A stretch of 64,000 nt of DNA from Microbacterium sp. Leaf288. Lineage in GTDB: Bacteria > Actinomycetota > Actinomycetes > Actinomycetales > Microbacteriaceae. The stretch spans positions 40,129 to 104,128 of the forward strand of contig NZ_LMNI01000011.1 of the NCBI RefSeq assembly GCF_001422925.1, read 5' to 3'. Positions 53,666-63,000 of this stretch are shown one piece after another. Each line of letters opens with the position of its first letter. The first letter of the stretch is position 1. Position numbers and translations under genes: made by a program. The notes beneath the pieces were generated by a model that had not been told where the DNA came from, did no database searches, and saw only the letters and a program-made list of their open reading frames with translations.

Positions 53666-55890
53666 ACCACCCGCAGCTGAAGAACCTCACGCTGGAGGAG
53701 AAGGCGTCGCTGCTGTCCGGCGGCTCGTTCTGGACATCCGCAGCCATCGAGCGCGTGGGCATCGAGGCGGCGACCCTCACCGACGGGCCGCACGGCGTCC
53801 GGAAGCAAGACGGTCAAGCCGATCACCTCGGCATCAACGACAGCCTCCCCTCGACCGCCTTCCCCACGGCTGCCGCCACCGGTTCCACCTGGGACCCGGA
53901 ACTGCTGGAGCGTCTGGGTGAGGCGCTCGGCCGCGAGAGTCGCGTGCTCGGAGTCGATGTCCTCCTCGGGCCCGGTGTCAATATCAAGCGGTCGCCGCTG
54001 TGTGGACGCAACTTCGAGTACTTTTCGGAGGACCCGATTCTGACGGGGAAGCTCGGCGCCGCCTGGGTCCGCGGCATCCAGAGTCAGGGCGTCGGTGCAT
54101 CGGTTAAGCACTTCGCGGTGAACAACCAGGAGACCGACCGCCAGCGGATCAGCGCCGAGGCCGACGAGCGGACGCTGCGCGAGCTCTACCTCCGGGGCTA
54201 CGAGATCATCGTCGAGGAGTCGCGCCCCGCCACCTTCATGTGCTCCTACAACCGCATCAACGGGGTCTTCGCGTCCGAGAACCGGTGGCTGCTGACCACG
54301 GTGCTCCGCGACGAGTGGGGCTTCGACGGCTACGTCATGTCCGACTGGGGAGCCGTCACCGACCGGGTTCCGACCCTCGAGGCGGGGCTCGACCTGGAGA
54401 TGCCGACGAGCTCCGGACGCGGGACGGCCGCCATCGTCGACGCAGTACAGCGAGGGCAGCTCGACGAGAGTGTGGTCGACGTAGCCGCAGCCCGGGTGGT
54501 CGACGTCCACGAACGGCTCCGAGCGGATCGGGTAGAAATTACCGAGGTCGACTGGGACGCGCACCACGAGCTCGCCCGTGAACTCGCCGCGGCGAGTGCC
54601 GTCCTGCTCAAGAACGAGGGGGACATCCTCCCGCTGCCGGCGGACGACGGAGGTCCGATCGCCGTGCTCGGCGAGTTCGCGCGGTCGCCCCGCTATCAAG
54701 GTGCGGGCAGCTCGCACATCAACCCCACCCGGCTCGACGACGCGCTCAACGCCATCCGCGACCGGACCTCGCGGACCGTGCTGTTCGCGCCCGCGTTCGC
54801 CGTGGAGGAGGAAGGACCCATCGCAGGCGACGATGAGGCGCTTCTCGCCGAGGCACGCGACACGGCGGCGCAGGCTGATGTGACCATCCTATTCCTCGGC
54901 CTCCCGTCCATCGACGAGTCCGAAGGGTACGACCGGACGCACTTGCGGCTTCCCGCCCGCCAGCTGCGAGTGCTCGAGGCGGTGCTCAAGGTCGCCCCGA
55001 AAGTCGTGGTCGTCCTCAGCAACGGCGGGGTCGTCGACGTCTCCTCGTTCGACTCCCGCGTCGACGGGATTCTGGAGACCTGGCTTTCCGGGCAGGCCGG
55101 CGGCGGTGCGGTCTCCGACATCCTCTTCGGCGACCGGGAGCCCGGGGGGCGTCTGGCCGAGACGATCCCGCTCCGGCTGGAGGACACGCCGACCCTGATC
55201 AACTGGCCGGGTGCCAACGGGAAGGTCTACTACGGCGAGCGGATTTACGTCGGCTACCGCTGGTACGACAAAACCGCGCGCGACGTCGCCTATCCCTTCG
55301 GACACGGCCTCGGTTACACCAGCTTCGCGTATTCGGATCTCACCGTGGACGCCGACCATACGGGCGCTCGCGTCCAAGTGACGGTCACGAACACGGGCAG
55401 CCGGCGCGGAGCCGACGTGGTGCAGGTCTACGTCGCGGATCCGGAGGCGAGCGTCGACCGCCCGGTCCGTGAACTCGCAGGATTCCAGAAGGTCACGCTC
55501 GAGTCCGGTGCGTCACAGCGCGTCGTCATTGACCTGCCCGCGCGAGCCTGGGCGTTCTGGGACGACGGCTGGCGCGCCGAATCAGGACGGTTCGGTGTCG
55601 CCGTCGGCACATCCTCGCGCGACATCAGGCTGAGCACCGAGGTCGAGATCGCAATCCCCGACGACATCAGGGCGCTGGACGAGGACTCCACCCTGAACGA
55701 GTGGATGGAGCATCCGGAAGGGCGCCTCCTTCTGGAAACGGAACTGGCCAACCTTCACCCCGAGGCCCGGAACCTCACCGGCGGCGAGACGCTCCGGCTC
55801 GCCGGCTCCATCCCCCTTCGCACCCTCGTCGGGATGGCTGGCGCCAGCGACCCGGGGACACTCGTGAACAGCCTGCTCGCACGTCTCTGA
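53662..55890 (+). CDS. GH3-family beta-glycosidase (second)
   Basis: A 742-residue GH3 enzyme. It has TLTDGPHGVRKQ, LGPGVNIKRSPLCGRNFEYF, VKHFAVNNQETDRQR and nucleophile Asp228 in GYVMSDWGAV. The alpha/beta domain follows (SAVLLKNEGDILPL, GAGSSHINPTRLDDAL), with FGDREPGGRLAETIPLRLED, FGHGLGYTSFAYSDL and an FnIII domain. Residues about 672-742 form a helical tail (STLNEWMEHPEGRLLL, PLRTLVGMAG) resembling the N-terminus of the apiosidase-like protein. Cytoplasmic; probable beta-glucosidase. Last intact gene of the TetR-controlled operon. Confidence 0.92.
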   Translation: MNHPQLKNLTLEEKASLLSGGSFWTSAAIERVGIEAATLTDGPHGVRKQDGQADHLGINDSLPSTAFPTAAATGSTWDPELLERLGEALGRESRVLGVDVLLGPGVNIKRSPLCGRNFEYFSEDPILTGKLGAAWVRGIQSQGVGASVKHFAVNNQETDRQRISAEADERTLRELYLRGYEIIVEESRPATFMCSYNRINGVFASENRWLLTTVLRDEWGFDGYVMSDWGAVTDRVPTLEAGLDLEMPTSSGRGTAAIVDAVQRGQLDESVVDVAAARVVDVHERLRADRVEITEVDWDAHHELARELAAASAVLLKNEGDILPLPADDGGPIAVLGEFARSPRYQGAGSSHINPTRLDDALNAIRDRTSRTVLFAPAFAVEEEGPIAGDDEALLAEARDTAAQADVTILFLGLPSIDESEGYDRTHLRLPARQLRVLEAVLKVAPKVVVVLSNGGVVDVSSFDSRVDGILETWLSGQAGGGAVSDILFGDREPGGRLAETIPLRLEDTPTLINWPGANGKVYYGERIYVGYRWYDKTARDVAYPFGHGLGYTSFAYSDLTVDADHTGARVQVTVTNTGSRRGADVVQVYVADPEASVDRPVRELAGFQKVTLESGASQRVVIDLPARAWAFWDDGWRAESGRFGVAVGTSSRDIRLSTEVEIAIPDDIRALDEDSTLNEWMEHPEGRLLLETELANLHPEARNLTGGETLRLAGSIPLRTLVGMAGASDPGTLVNSLLARL

Positions 55891-55925
55891 CCAACACGAC
55901 CATCACCGAGGAAATGATCCGCACC

Positions 55926-56110
55926 ATGCAACGCACAGCCGGAAAGTCGCCCTGATCAGCGGCGCAGCCCGCGGGCTGGGCGCAGAGTTCGCACGAGCGC
56001 TCGACGCCGAAGGGGGAGCGTCGTCATCGGAGACGTCCTCGTCGACGACGGCACGGCGCTCGCCGACAGCCTGGGACACTCCGCGCTCGTCGTTCAGCTC
56101 GACGTGCGCA
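55926..56110 (+). pseudogene. N-terminal relic of a short-chain dehydrogenase
   Basis: Plus strand reads VALISGAARGLGAEFARALD, a classical SDR nucleotide site (GAARGLG). After a frameshift it continues VVIGDVLVDDGTALADSLG and VVQLDVR (the conserved Asp-containing strand), then stops matching. A further base appears lost between the start ATG (55926) and the frame. Only the first ~60 residues survive. It directly adjoins the GH32 relic, so a deletion has fused two genes. Confidence 0.65.
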
Positions 56111-56129
56111 ACTACGCGTTCTCCTCGCT

Positions 56130-56386
56130 GGACCCGGACCCGTAGGGGCGTCCATCAGGGCTCGCTCGAGGTAGGGCCGAACGGCAAGGTCACCGTGCAC
56201 ACCTACATCGACCGCTCCGTCGTCGAGGCGTACGTCAACGGCGAGAAGTCGCTCACCAGCCGGGTCTACCCGACTCTCGCGGACGCGGTCGGTGTGCGTG
56301 TCATCGGTGACGAGATCGTCAAGGTCAAGCCGCTGAAGATCTGGAACCTCGACGGCGCATACCGCAACGTGGCCCCCTCCCAGTGA
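56130..56386 (+). pseudogene. C-terminal relic of a GH32 fructan hydrolase
   Basis: The stretch VTVHTYIDRSVVEAYVNGEK, SLTSRVYPTLADAVGVRV and VKPLKIWNLDGAY is the C-terminal beta-sandwich of GH32 enzymes (levanase / beta-fructosidase), where xHxxxDRSxVExxxN is conserved. The catalytic propeller is absent and there is no start. It ends at a TGA at 56384-56386. A relic of a lost fructan gene. Confidence 0.75.
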
Positions 56387-56994
56387 AAGAGGGTGCACGA
56401 TCCTCTAGTGGGCCGCGACATGCTGCTCGAGATGGTCCCTGCATACCTTGCCTTCTTCGGGTACGAAGGCGCCACAGCCGAAGACTTCGCGTAGTTCGGC
56501 GGCCCGATGCGCGGCACGGTCGCCGTTGCGTAGACTTCCTCGGCTTGAGCTTCAAGAACGACAGTCGCGTCCAGACCCGGCTGATGTGGGTCGGGTCCAC
56601 CGCCGCCCGTGACGGGCCTCATGCGCGCGGTGCCCGATTGCGGATCCATTTCGTGCAACTGCAACTGCACCGTGCCTGCATGAACCTCTCCGTGTTAGCC
56701 CATCCGAGTGACCGCTCGGCTGGAATCCGAGGTCTCACTCGAAACGGCATCCGAAAGGGTCTTCCCGGCGCCTTTCAAGCGCGACAGAATGGTCGCGTTG
56801 AACCCGCGTGACGGGGTCATCGCGTGGCTCCAGTTCACGCCAGCTCGTGCCCACGCGGTGCCCACGTTTGCAAAGGAATCGCCGGGAACGAGGGGGAGCG
56901 AGAGCTCAAACTACGCACGCGTTGCCCGTGCCTTTCCGCGGAAGTTCGACCCGGAAGGAACGAGAACGATCAACGTAGAACGGTTTCGACGAGT
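56387..56994. other. Degenerate stretch before the right repeat
   Basis: About 600 bases with fragments only. A plus-strand run VGRDMLLEMVPAYLAFFGYE near 56408-56490 looks protein-derived and is cut by stop codons; I cannot name its family. The remainder shows no sustained reading frame, ribosome site or RNA. Confidence 0.5.
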
Positions 56995-57015
56995 TTCAAA
57001 TCCCTCCGTCTCCGC
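56995..57015 (+). repeat. Right copy of 21-bp tRNA-Ser 3'-end direct repeat (att-like)
   Basis: Identical over 21 bases and in the same orientation as 1826-1846. Only the T-arm to discriminator part of the tRNA is present here; the upstream sequence does not fold as a tRNA. Confidence 0.7.
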
Positions 57016-57018
57016 CGA

Positions 57019-57041
57019 AAAACCCCCGGTCAGAGGGTTTT
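57019..57041 (+). terminator. Terminator-like hairpin after the right tRNA repeat
   Basis: AAAACCC ... GGGTTTT (7-bp stem, 9-base loop) starts three bases after the tRNA 3' end. Such a hairpin with a T-run would be the natural terminator of the original tRNA-Ser gene, suggesting that the right side is the old chromosomal flank. Confidence 0.6.
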
Positions 57042-57326
57042 ATTCTGCTTCTGCCACGAAATCCGCCACTTCTGCCACGTTTGCGAAGCGCCTCACGCTG
57101 GGCGATCTGAACTCGATCGGGAGTTCTTGTTCATCAACCTGCTCGGTTGCGGCCGGACCGGTCGAAAGTTCAGTGCCGCTGCCTGCGAGACCGCGAGCGC
57201 GAATCCCTCGGTCTCCACGGGCCATGCGAAGGCCTCCCGTCCTCCACAGCGGCGGATTCGGGCACGCTGTCCCCAGTTCGTCGGATGCCGCCATCAGAGC
57301 GACGTCCTCGTCGAGATGCTGCCCGC

Positions 57327-57848
57327 ATGGGAATCCGCTACTACGCATACGCCTTCGACGCCGACCTCGCTGAGCAGGCGGTCGATGACCCGCACAGCAT
57401 CCTCTCCAGTGACCCGCTTGCTGACGCGTGGGGCCTGGAACCGCACGCAAGCGTGAGTGTCGCGACGTTCGAGCAGGTCTCGCCGAAGCGCGACATGCTC
57501 TATCTCGACAAGGTATGGTCCGCCCTGCAGTCCCTCACGTGTCCGACGACCGATGTTCCCGACGCAGGCTCCTGCTACCGGATGTTCGAGGGGAGCGTAA
57601 CGATGCACGGGCTCGGGTGGGACCCGTGGGTGAGGACGATCCTCCCGGTGGAGGTGCCGGCGATTCGGGACGACCTCTGTGCGATCGACGAGGACCAGGT
57701 GCGAACGTGGGCGCGCACTTGGCGCAGCAGGCACGGAGCCGACGACGACGACGAGCTTCGCTACGTCCTTGACTACCTCAGGCGGGCGCAGACGTTCGTC
57801 GAGACGCTCGCAGCGGACGGCCGTGGAATGGTCTACCTGATCGGGTGA
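57327..57848 (+). CDS. DUF1877 (YfbM-like) protein coupled to jetA
   Basis: A 173-residue protein of the DUF1877 / YfbM family: GIRYYAYAFDADLAEQAVDD at the N-terminus, YLDKVWSALQSLT in the middle, and a C-terminal DDELRYVLDYLRRAQTFVET. The molecular function of this family is not known. Its stop overlaps the GTG start of jetA (GTGA), so the two are translationally coupled, which is unusual for a filler gene. ATG 57327 is chosen because family members start near it; upstream codons read as non-coding. Confidence 0.78.
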   Translation: MGIRYYAYAFDADLAEQAVDDPHSILSSDPLADAWGLEPHASVSVATFEQVSPKRDMLYLDKVWSALQSLTCPTTDVPDAGSCYRMFEGSVTMHGLGWDPWVRTILPVEVPAIRDDLCAIDEDQVRTWARTWRSRHGADDDDELRYVLDYLRRAQTFVETLAADGRGMVYLIG

Positions 57849-59368
57849 CTCCGTCCGAACAATCCGCGGCTGTCGTCGCGTCAACGGATGTCGGTGTGTT
57901 CCTTCAGAATGGACGCGTGCCCGCCGTCGCCCAGGTCCTCGAGCTCGCCCAGCTTGCGGAGCGCGATGCGGCGTGGAAGCTGCTTCGAGCCGACAGCGCA
58001 CCCGTGGTCGCCGGTCTTCTCGGCACCCACCTGGGCGGAGACGAGCGCCAAGTCGACGCTGAGGAGCTGTACGAGCGGATCGATGCCGACCTCGAGCGGC
58101 TCCGCGCACAGGGGCTGATCCTGCCGTTGACTGCGAAGGGGTACTGCGGAGAGTGGCGCTCGGCCGGCTTCCTGGTGCGTCGGCCGTCATCGGAAGCGCG
58201 GGGTGAGACGCTCGAGCTTTCCCCGGACGCGATCGCCGGGATCCGCTTCCTGCAGGGTCGCGCCGCCCCGCGTTCTAGTGTGACCGAGTCTCGGCTTGCG
58301 AGCCTTGCGGCGCAGGTCCGTCGCCTCGCGATCGACACTGATCCTGACGTGTCAGCACGCATCGCGCTGCTCCAAGAAGAGATCGAGTCAATCGAGCGGC
58401 GGATCGAGAGCCTGCGTTCGGGTGACGAGACCGCGATAGACGAGGACCGGGCGCTCGAACGCGTTCGCGATGTGTTGGCGCAGGCGGCGGACGTGCCGGA
58501 CGATTTCTCTCGGGTGCGTGCTGAGTTCGAGGCGCTGAATGCGTCGCTGAGGGCGAAGATCGTCGAGTCCGATGTTTCTCAGGCGTCGGTCGTAGACGAA
58601 GTCTTCCGCGGAATCGACCACATCTCCGACTCGGATGCAGGCCGCAGTTTCGCTGCCTTCTCACAGCTCGTGCTCGACCCTGCACTCGGTGCCGCGTTCG
58701 AGGCCGACATTCGCCGCATCCTCGACCGCGGATTCGCTCGTGACCTCACCTCGGATGAACGCCGGGCATTGCGCTCCTTCCTCACCACGCTCAAGGGACG
58801 AAGCGCGGAGATCCACGACGTCATCACATTGTTCGCCCGGGCGCTGCGCCGCTACGTGCAGTCGCAGGACTACCAGCGCGACCGGGTACTGAGGACTCTT
58901 CTGCGAGAGGCTCAGCACGCGGGTGTGGAAGCATCCGCGCATACGCGTCCATGGCATCCGACGTCGCTCACTCTGGATCTCTCGGCCGTGGCCATGTCAA
59001 GCGTCGGGGCGATCGACCTCCACGATCCCGCCGAATTCGCCGCCACCGACGAGATCGTCACGCAGACGGCATCCCTCGCGAGCCTCGAGGAGATGCGGGC
59101 TATCGCTCGCGAGACCGAGATCGACTTCGACGAACTCACCCGGAACATCAACGACCTGCTCGCCGAGGTGCAATCGTGCACCGTCGCAGATGTCCTCGCT
59201 CGATACCCCGCGACGCAGGGGGTAGGAAGTGTGATCGGACTTCTCTCGATCGCGGCGGAGCAGGGCACCGTTGACGACGAGCCCGAGGTGCTCGCGTGGC
59301 AGGGCGCCGACGGAGTACCGCGCGCGGCAATCGTCGCGGCGCACCGATTCACAGGAGCGGTGACATGA
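57845..59368 (+). CDS. jetA: Wadjet type I subunit JetA (DUF3375)
   Basis: A 507-residue DUF3375 protein, the kleisin-like subunit of type I Wadjet. Near the N-terminus it has ERDAAWKLLRADSAPVVAGL, then EELYERIDADLERLRAQG, GYCGEWRSAGFLVRR, a coiled-coil-prone stretch (about residues 165-205) and the C-terminal DELTRNINDLLAEV. In the characterised system JetA bridges the JetC heads with JetB; the complex extrudes loops on small circular DNA and JetD cuts it. GTG 57845 overlaps the DUF1877 stop; a GTG at 57917 is an alternative. Its stop overlaps jetB (ATGA). Confidence 0.88.
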   Translation: MTPSEQSAAVVASTDVGVFLQNGRVPAVAQVLELAQLAERDAAWKLLRADSAPVVAGLLGTHLGGDERQVDAEELYERIDADLERLRAQGLILPLTAKGYCGEWRSAGFLVRRPSSEARGETLELSPDAIAGIRFLQGRAAPRSSVTESRLASLAAQVRRLAIDTDPDVSARIALLQEEIESIERRIESLRSGDETAIDEDRALERVRDVLAQAADVPDDFSRVRAEFEALNASLRAKIVESDVSQASVVDEVFRGIDHISDSDAGRSFAAFSQLVLDPALGAAFEADIRRILDRGFARDLTSDERRALRSFLTTLKGRSAEIHDVITLFARALRRYVQSQDYQRDRVLRTLLREAQHAGVEASAHTRPWHPTSLTLDLSAVAMSSVGAIDLHDPAEFAATDEIVTQTASLASLEEMRAIARETEIDFDELTRNINDLLAEVQSCTVADVLARYPATQGVGSVIGLLSIAAEQGTVDDEPEVLAWQGADGVPRAAIVAAHRFTGAVT

Positions 59369-60024
59369 CCGAAGCGATTCCAACGGATGTCGCCCCCGGG
59401 GAGCACACCGGCCTCTGGCGCGGTGACTCGGGGGAGCTTCCGGACCGGACCAGGCGGGTCCTGCTCCGTCTGGTGCGCGGGCCGTACCTCTCAGGCGCAC
59501 GAGAGGCGCAATTGTGGGCAGTACTGCTCACCGACGAGACCATGATCCGCTCACGTCTCGCCGAGCTGTTCCTCGAACTGGTCATCGACCGTGACAACGA
59601 GTTCGCGTTCGTCCGCAACGCTCCCTCCGACGATGCGCCGAAGGCGGTGCGGTCCGAGGCCTTGACGTTCCTCGACACGGCGATGCTGCTCGTCCTACGC
59701 CAGACATTGCTGAGCGAGGAGGGTCGCGGGCGTGTGATCGTCGGGCAGGCGGAGGTCTTCGAGCAACTTGCTGTGTTCCGCACCCCCGATCGTGACGAGA
59801 AGGACTTCGCGAGTCGAGTCAACTCGTCGTGGAACAAGATGCAGAACAAGCTCCGTGTGCTGCACGCCGTGGGCGATGACCGCGCCGAGATCTCTCCGGT
59901 GCTGCGGCTGCTCGTCGACGCCGACCAGATCCGCGCGATCACCGCCGAGTATCAGCGGATCGCCCGCGAGTGCGAAGGTGACTTTGCCGCCCTGTCGACG
60001 GATGACGAGGACCAGGACGCATGA
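59365..60024 (+). CDS. jetB: Wadjet type I subunit JetB (DUF4194)
   Basis: A 219-residue DUF4194 protein (KITE-like winged-helix subunit). Features are LVRGPYLSGAREAQLWAVLL, RLAELFLELVIDRDNEFAFV, SEALTFLDTAMLLVLRQTLL and SSWNKMQNKLRVLHAVGDDR, ending SPVLRLLVDADQI. It binds JetA and helps load the JetC ATPase. Coupled to jetA and jetC by ATGA overlaps; size normal for the family. Confidence 0.9.
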   Translation: MTEAIPTDVAPGEHTGLWRGDSGELPDRTRRVLLRLVRGPYLSGAREAQLWAVLLTDETMIRSRLAELFLELVIDRDNEFAFVRNAPSDDAPKAVRSEALTFLDTAMLLVLRQTLLSEEGRGRVIVGQAEVFEQLAVFRTPDRDEKDFASRVNSSWNKMQNKLRVLHAVGDDRAEISPVLRLLVDADQIRAITAEYQRIARECEGDFAALSTDDEDQDA

Positions 60025-63000
60025 CGATGCTGACCTTCCCCACTGACGAGCCGGAGATCGATCCGACCAGGCCCGGTCAGTGGCGCCTCGCCCAGATCGA
60101 AATCGTCAACTGGGGCACGTTCGCGGGCCACGTCGCCGTGGACGTCGCGCGCGACGGTCACCTGTTCACCGGGGCATCCGGATCGGGCAAGTCATCCCTC
60201 TTGGACGCGATCGCCGCGGTTCTCACCCCCGATAGGTGGCTGCGACTCAACGCGGCAGCTCAGGACGGCGCATCTCGGCACAGCGATCGGACGCTGATGA
60301 GCTACGTGCGCGGGGCCTGGAGCAAGGAAGCGGACGAGGCCGCTGATCGGGCCACCACGACTTACCTTCGCTCGAAAGCCACCTGGAGCGGCATCCTGCT
60401 GCGCTACGAGAACCTTCGCGACGAACCGGTCGTCCTGCTGCGGGTGTTCCACGCACCCGGCACGCGCACCGAGGCGACAGCGTTGAAGGACGCGCGGATC
60501 TTCGCGCGCGGCCATGTGGAGCTTCTCGAAGTGAAGCCGCATGTCGAAGGCGGGATCGACGCGCGCCGAATGTCGAAGGCCTTCCCCGATGCGCTCCTCA
60601 CAACCGGTGGGCGGCACGGACGCTTTCATGAGCGTGTCATCCGCCAGTTCGGCTTCCGCGGCGACGCGACGCTTCAGCTTCTCCACAAGACTCAGTCGGC
60701 GAAGAACCTCGGCACGCTCGACGCGCTATTCCGCGGGTTCATGCTCGATCAGCCGGGAACCTTTGCGCGCGCGGAGACTGCGGTCGAGCAGTTCACGGAG
60801 CTCGATGCGGCTCACAAACACGTGGTCGACCTGCGCAAGCAGGCTGATGCGCTTCGCAAGGTCGACGAGGCGATCGCGGCGTTCGACCTGGCCGGTGCCG
60901 AGATGGCGGCGATCTCTGATCTGCACGATGCAGTCGAGCCCTTCACTTCGGCACTCAAGCTTCGGCTCGCGAAGGATGCCGCCGGCCCAGCACGCGCCGC
61001 GCTGGCGCGCGCCGAGAGCGAGCTGAGCGACGCCGCGCGCGAGCAGCGGTTGGCGGCCGATGCTCTCGAGACCGCGAAGGCTCGCGTTCGCGACGAGGGA
61101 GGCGCTCGCGTCGAGCTTCTGCAGGAGCGGATCGATAGTGCGCAGAGCGCCGAGGACGTCATCGGTCAGTACCGGTCCCAGCTGGGCGCCGAGCTGACGC
61201 GCATCGGCGCGCCCATGCCTGAGGACTCCGAACAGTTTGCGGAACTCCTCGCGGTCGCCGTCGCCGAAGCTGCGCGCGATATCCCCGCTGTGTCGTATGA
61301 GGTGCGTGACGCCGCGAGTCAGGCCCGTAAGGTGCTGGACGAAATCACGAATCAGATTCAGTCGCTGAGAGACCACCGGAGCAACCTCGACGAGAAGCTC
61401 CTGAGAGCCCGGCGATACCTCGCCGACGCTGTCGGCGTTCCGGCGTCGACGTTCCCCTTCGCCGGTGAGCTGATCTCGGTCGCCGAACAGCACTCCACAT
61501 GGCGCGGCGCGGCAGAGCGAGTGATGGCGCCGTTCGCGTCGACACTCCTCGTGCGGGACGAGCATCTTGCGGGAGCCCGCCGTGCGGCCGACTCGCGCAC
61601 GCTCGGTGTACGGCTCGTCATCGAAGCGGTGCCGCACTCGGTCGATGAGCCGCGTCGCCCCAAGGACCCCCGCTCGCTCGTTCATCGCCTCGCGGTGAGT
61701 GACGGGCCCTTCGCGTCTTATGTCCGAAGGCGCATCGCCACCGAGTTCGACTACGCCTGCGTTTCGCACCCGGACGAGCTCGACGACGTCGAACGCGGCG
61801 TCACGATCGGCGGTCTCGTCAAGCGCAACTCACGCAGGTACGAGAAGGACGACCGTCACGACGTCGGTGATGCGACCCGCTGGGTGCTGGGCGGCGACAC
61901 TGCGGCGCGGCTCGAGGCGTTGCTGGAGCGTCGTCGTGAGGCGATGGTGGCGATGGAGGAGACGTCCGCAAGGGATGCGCATGCGGACTCGGCCCGCCAG
62001 GATGCTGTGACCCGGCGTGATGTCTTCACGCGGGTTTCGAGGTTCACGTGGGAGCGAGTGGACCTCGCTGCCGCGGCGGCGGTGACCGCGGCTCGGCGCG
62101 ATGAACTCCGGGTGCTCACCAGCGAGTCGGGCACCCTCCGCGAAGCTCAGGAGGCCGCCGAGCGAGCTGGCCAACGGCTCGCTGATACCGGCGAAGCACA
62201 CGAGCGAGCGCTTGGCCACCACGCCGTCGCCCGCAACAAGATGGAGAGTGTCGGAGCGCAGATCGCCGAACTCGAGGCCGCGCCCCACACGCCGGTCGAC
62301 GAACCCATCGCCGATTCGCTGGAAGAACGATTCCGCGCCGAGCGACGCTCCGTCAGCCTGGAAACGGTCGACGAGGTCGCACGCAAGGTTCAGTCGGCGC
62401 TCTCGAAGGAGAAGGACGTCGCAGCCGGCCGTGCAGCCGACGCTGAAGCCAGCTTCGCGGGACGTGCGGCGGAGTTCCGACTCGGGTGGCCGGCAGCATC
62501 CGCCGAGCTCGCCGCCGACATCCGCGACCGTTACGGGTATCGCGAACTTCGGGAGGGGATCCTCGCCCGCGGCCTGCCCGAGAAGGAGACCGAGTTCCGC
62601 AAGCTGTTGCGGGAGCGCTCGCAGGATGTCGTCGCCCACTTGCTCAGCGACCTCCGCGACGCCCCGGGGTTCATCCGGGAGCGGATCCTTCCCGTGAACG
62701 CATCCCTCGGACGGTCCCCGTTCGAGGGGACGGATCGCTTCCTCGAGATCGATGTGAAGACGACCCGGACGCCGGAGGTCGACGAGTTCCTCACCGACCT
62801 GCGCCGTATCGTCGAAGGCAACTGGGCCGACGAGTCCGCCGCCGGCGCGGAGCAGCGCTTCGGCGTCCTGCAGCGCGTTATCGGTCGACTCGGCTCCAAG
62901 GACCGCATCGACATCGACTGGCGCAATCGTGTGCTCGACACAAGGCTTCACGTGAGCTTCCTTGCGCGGGAGAAGGACCTCACCGGCCGGGTCGTGCGAG

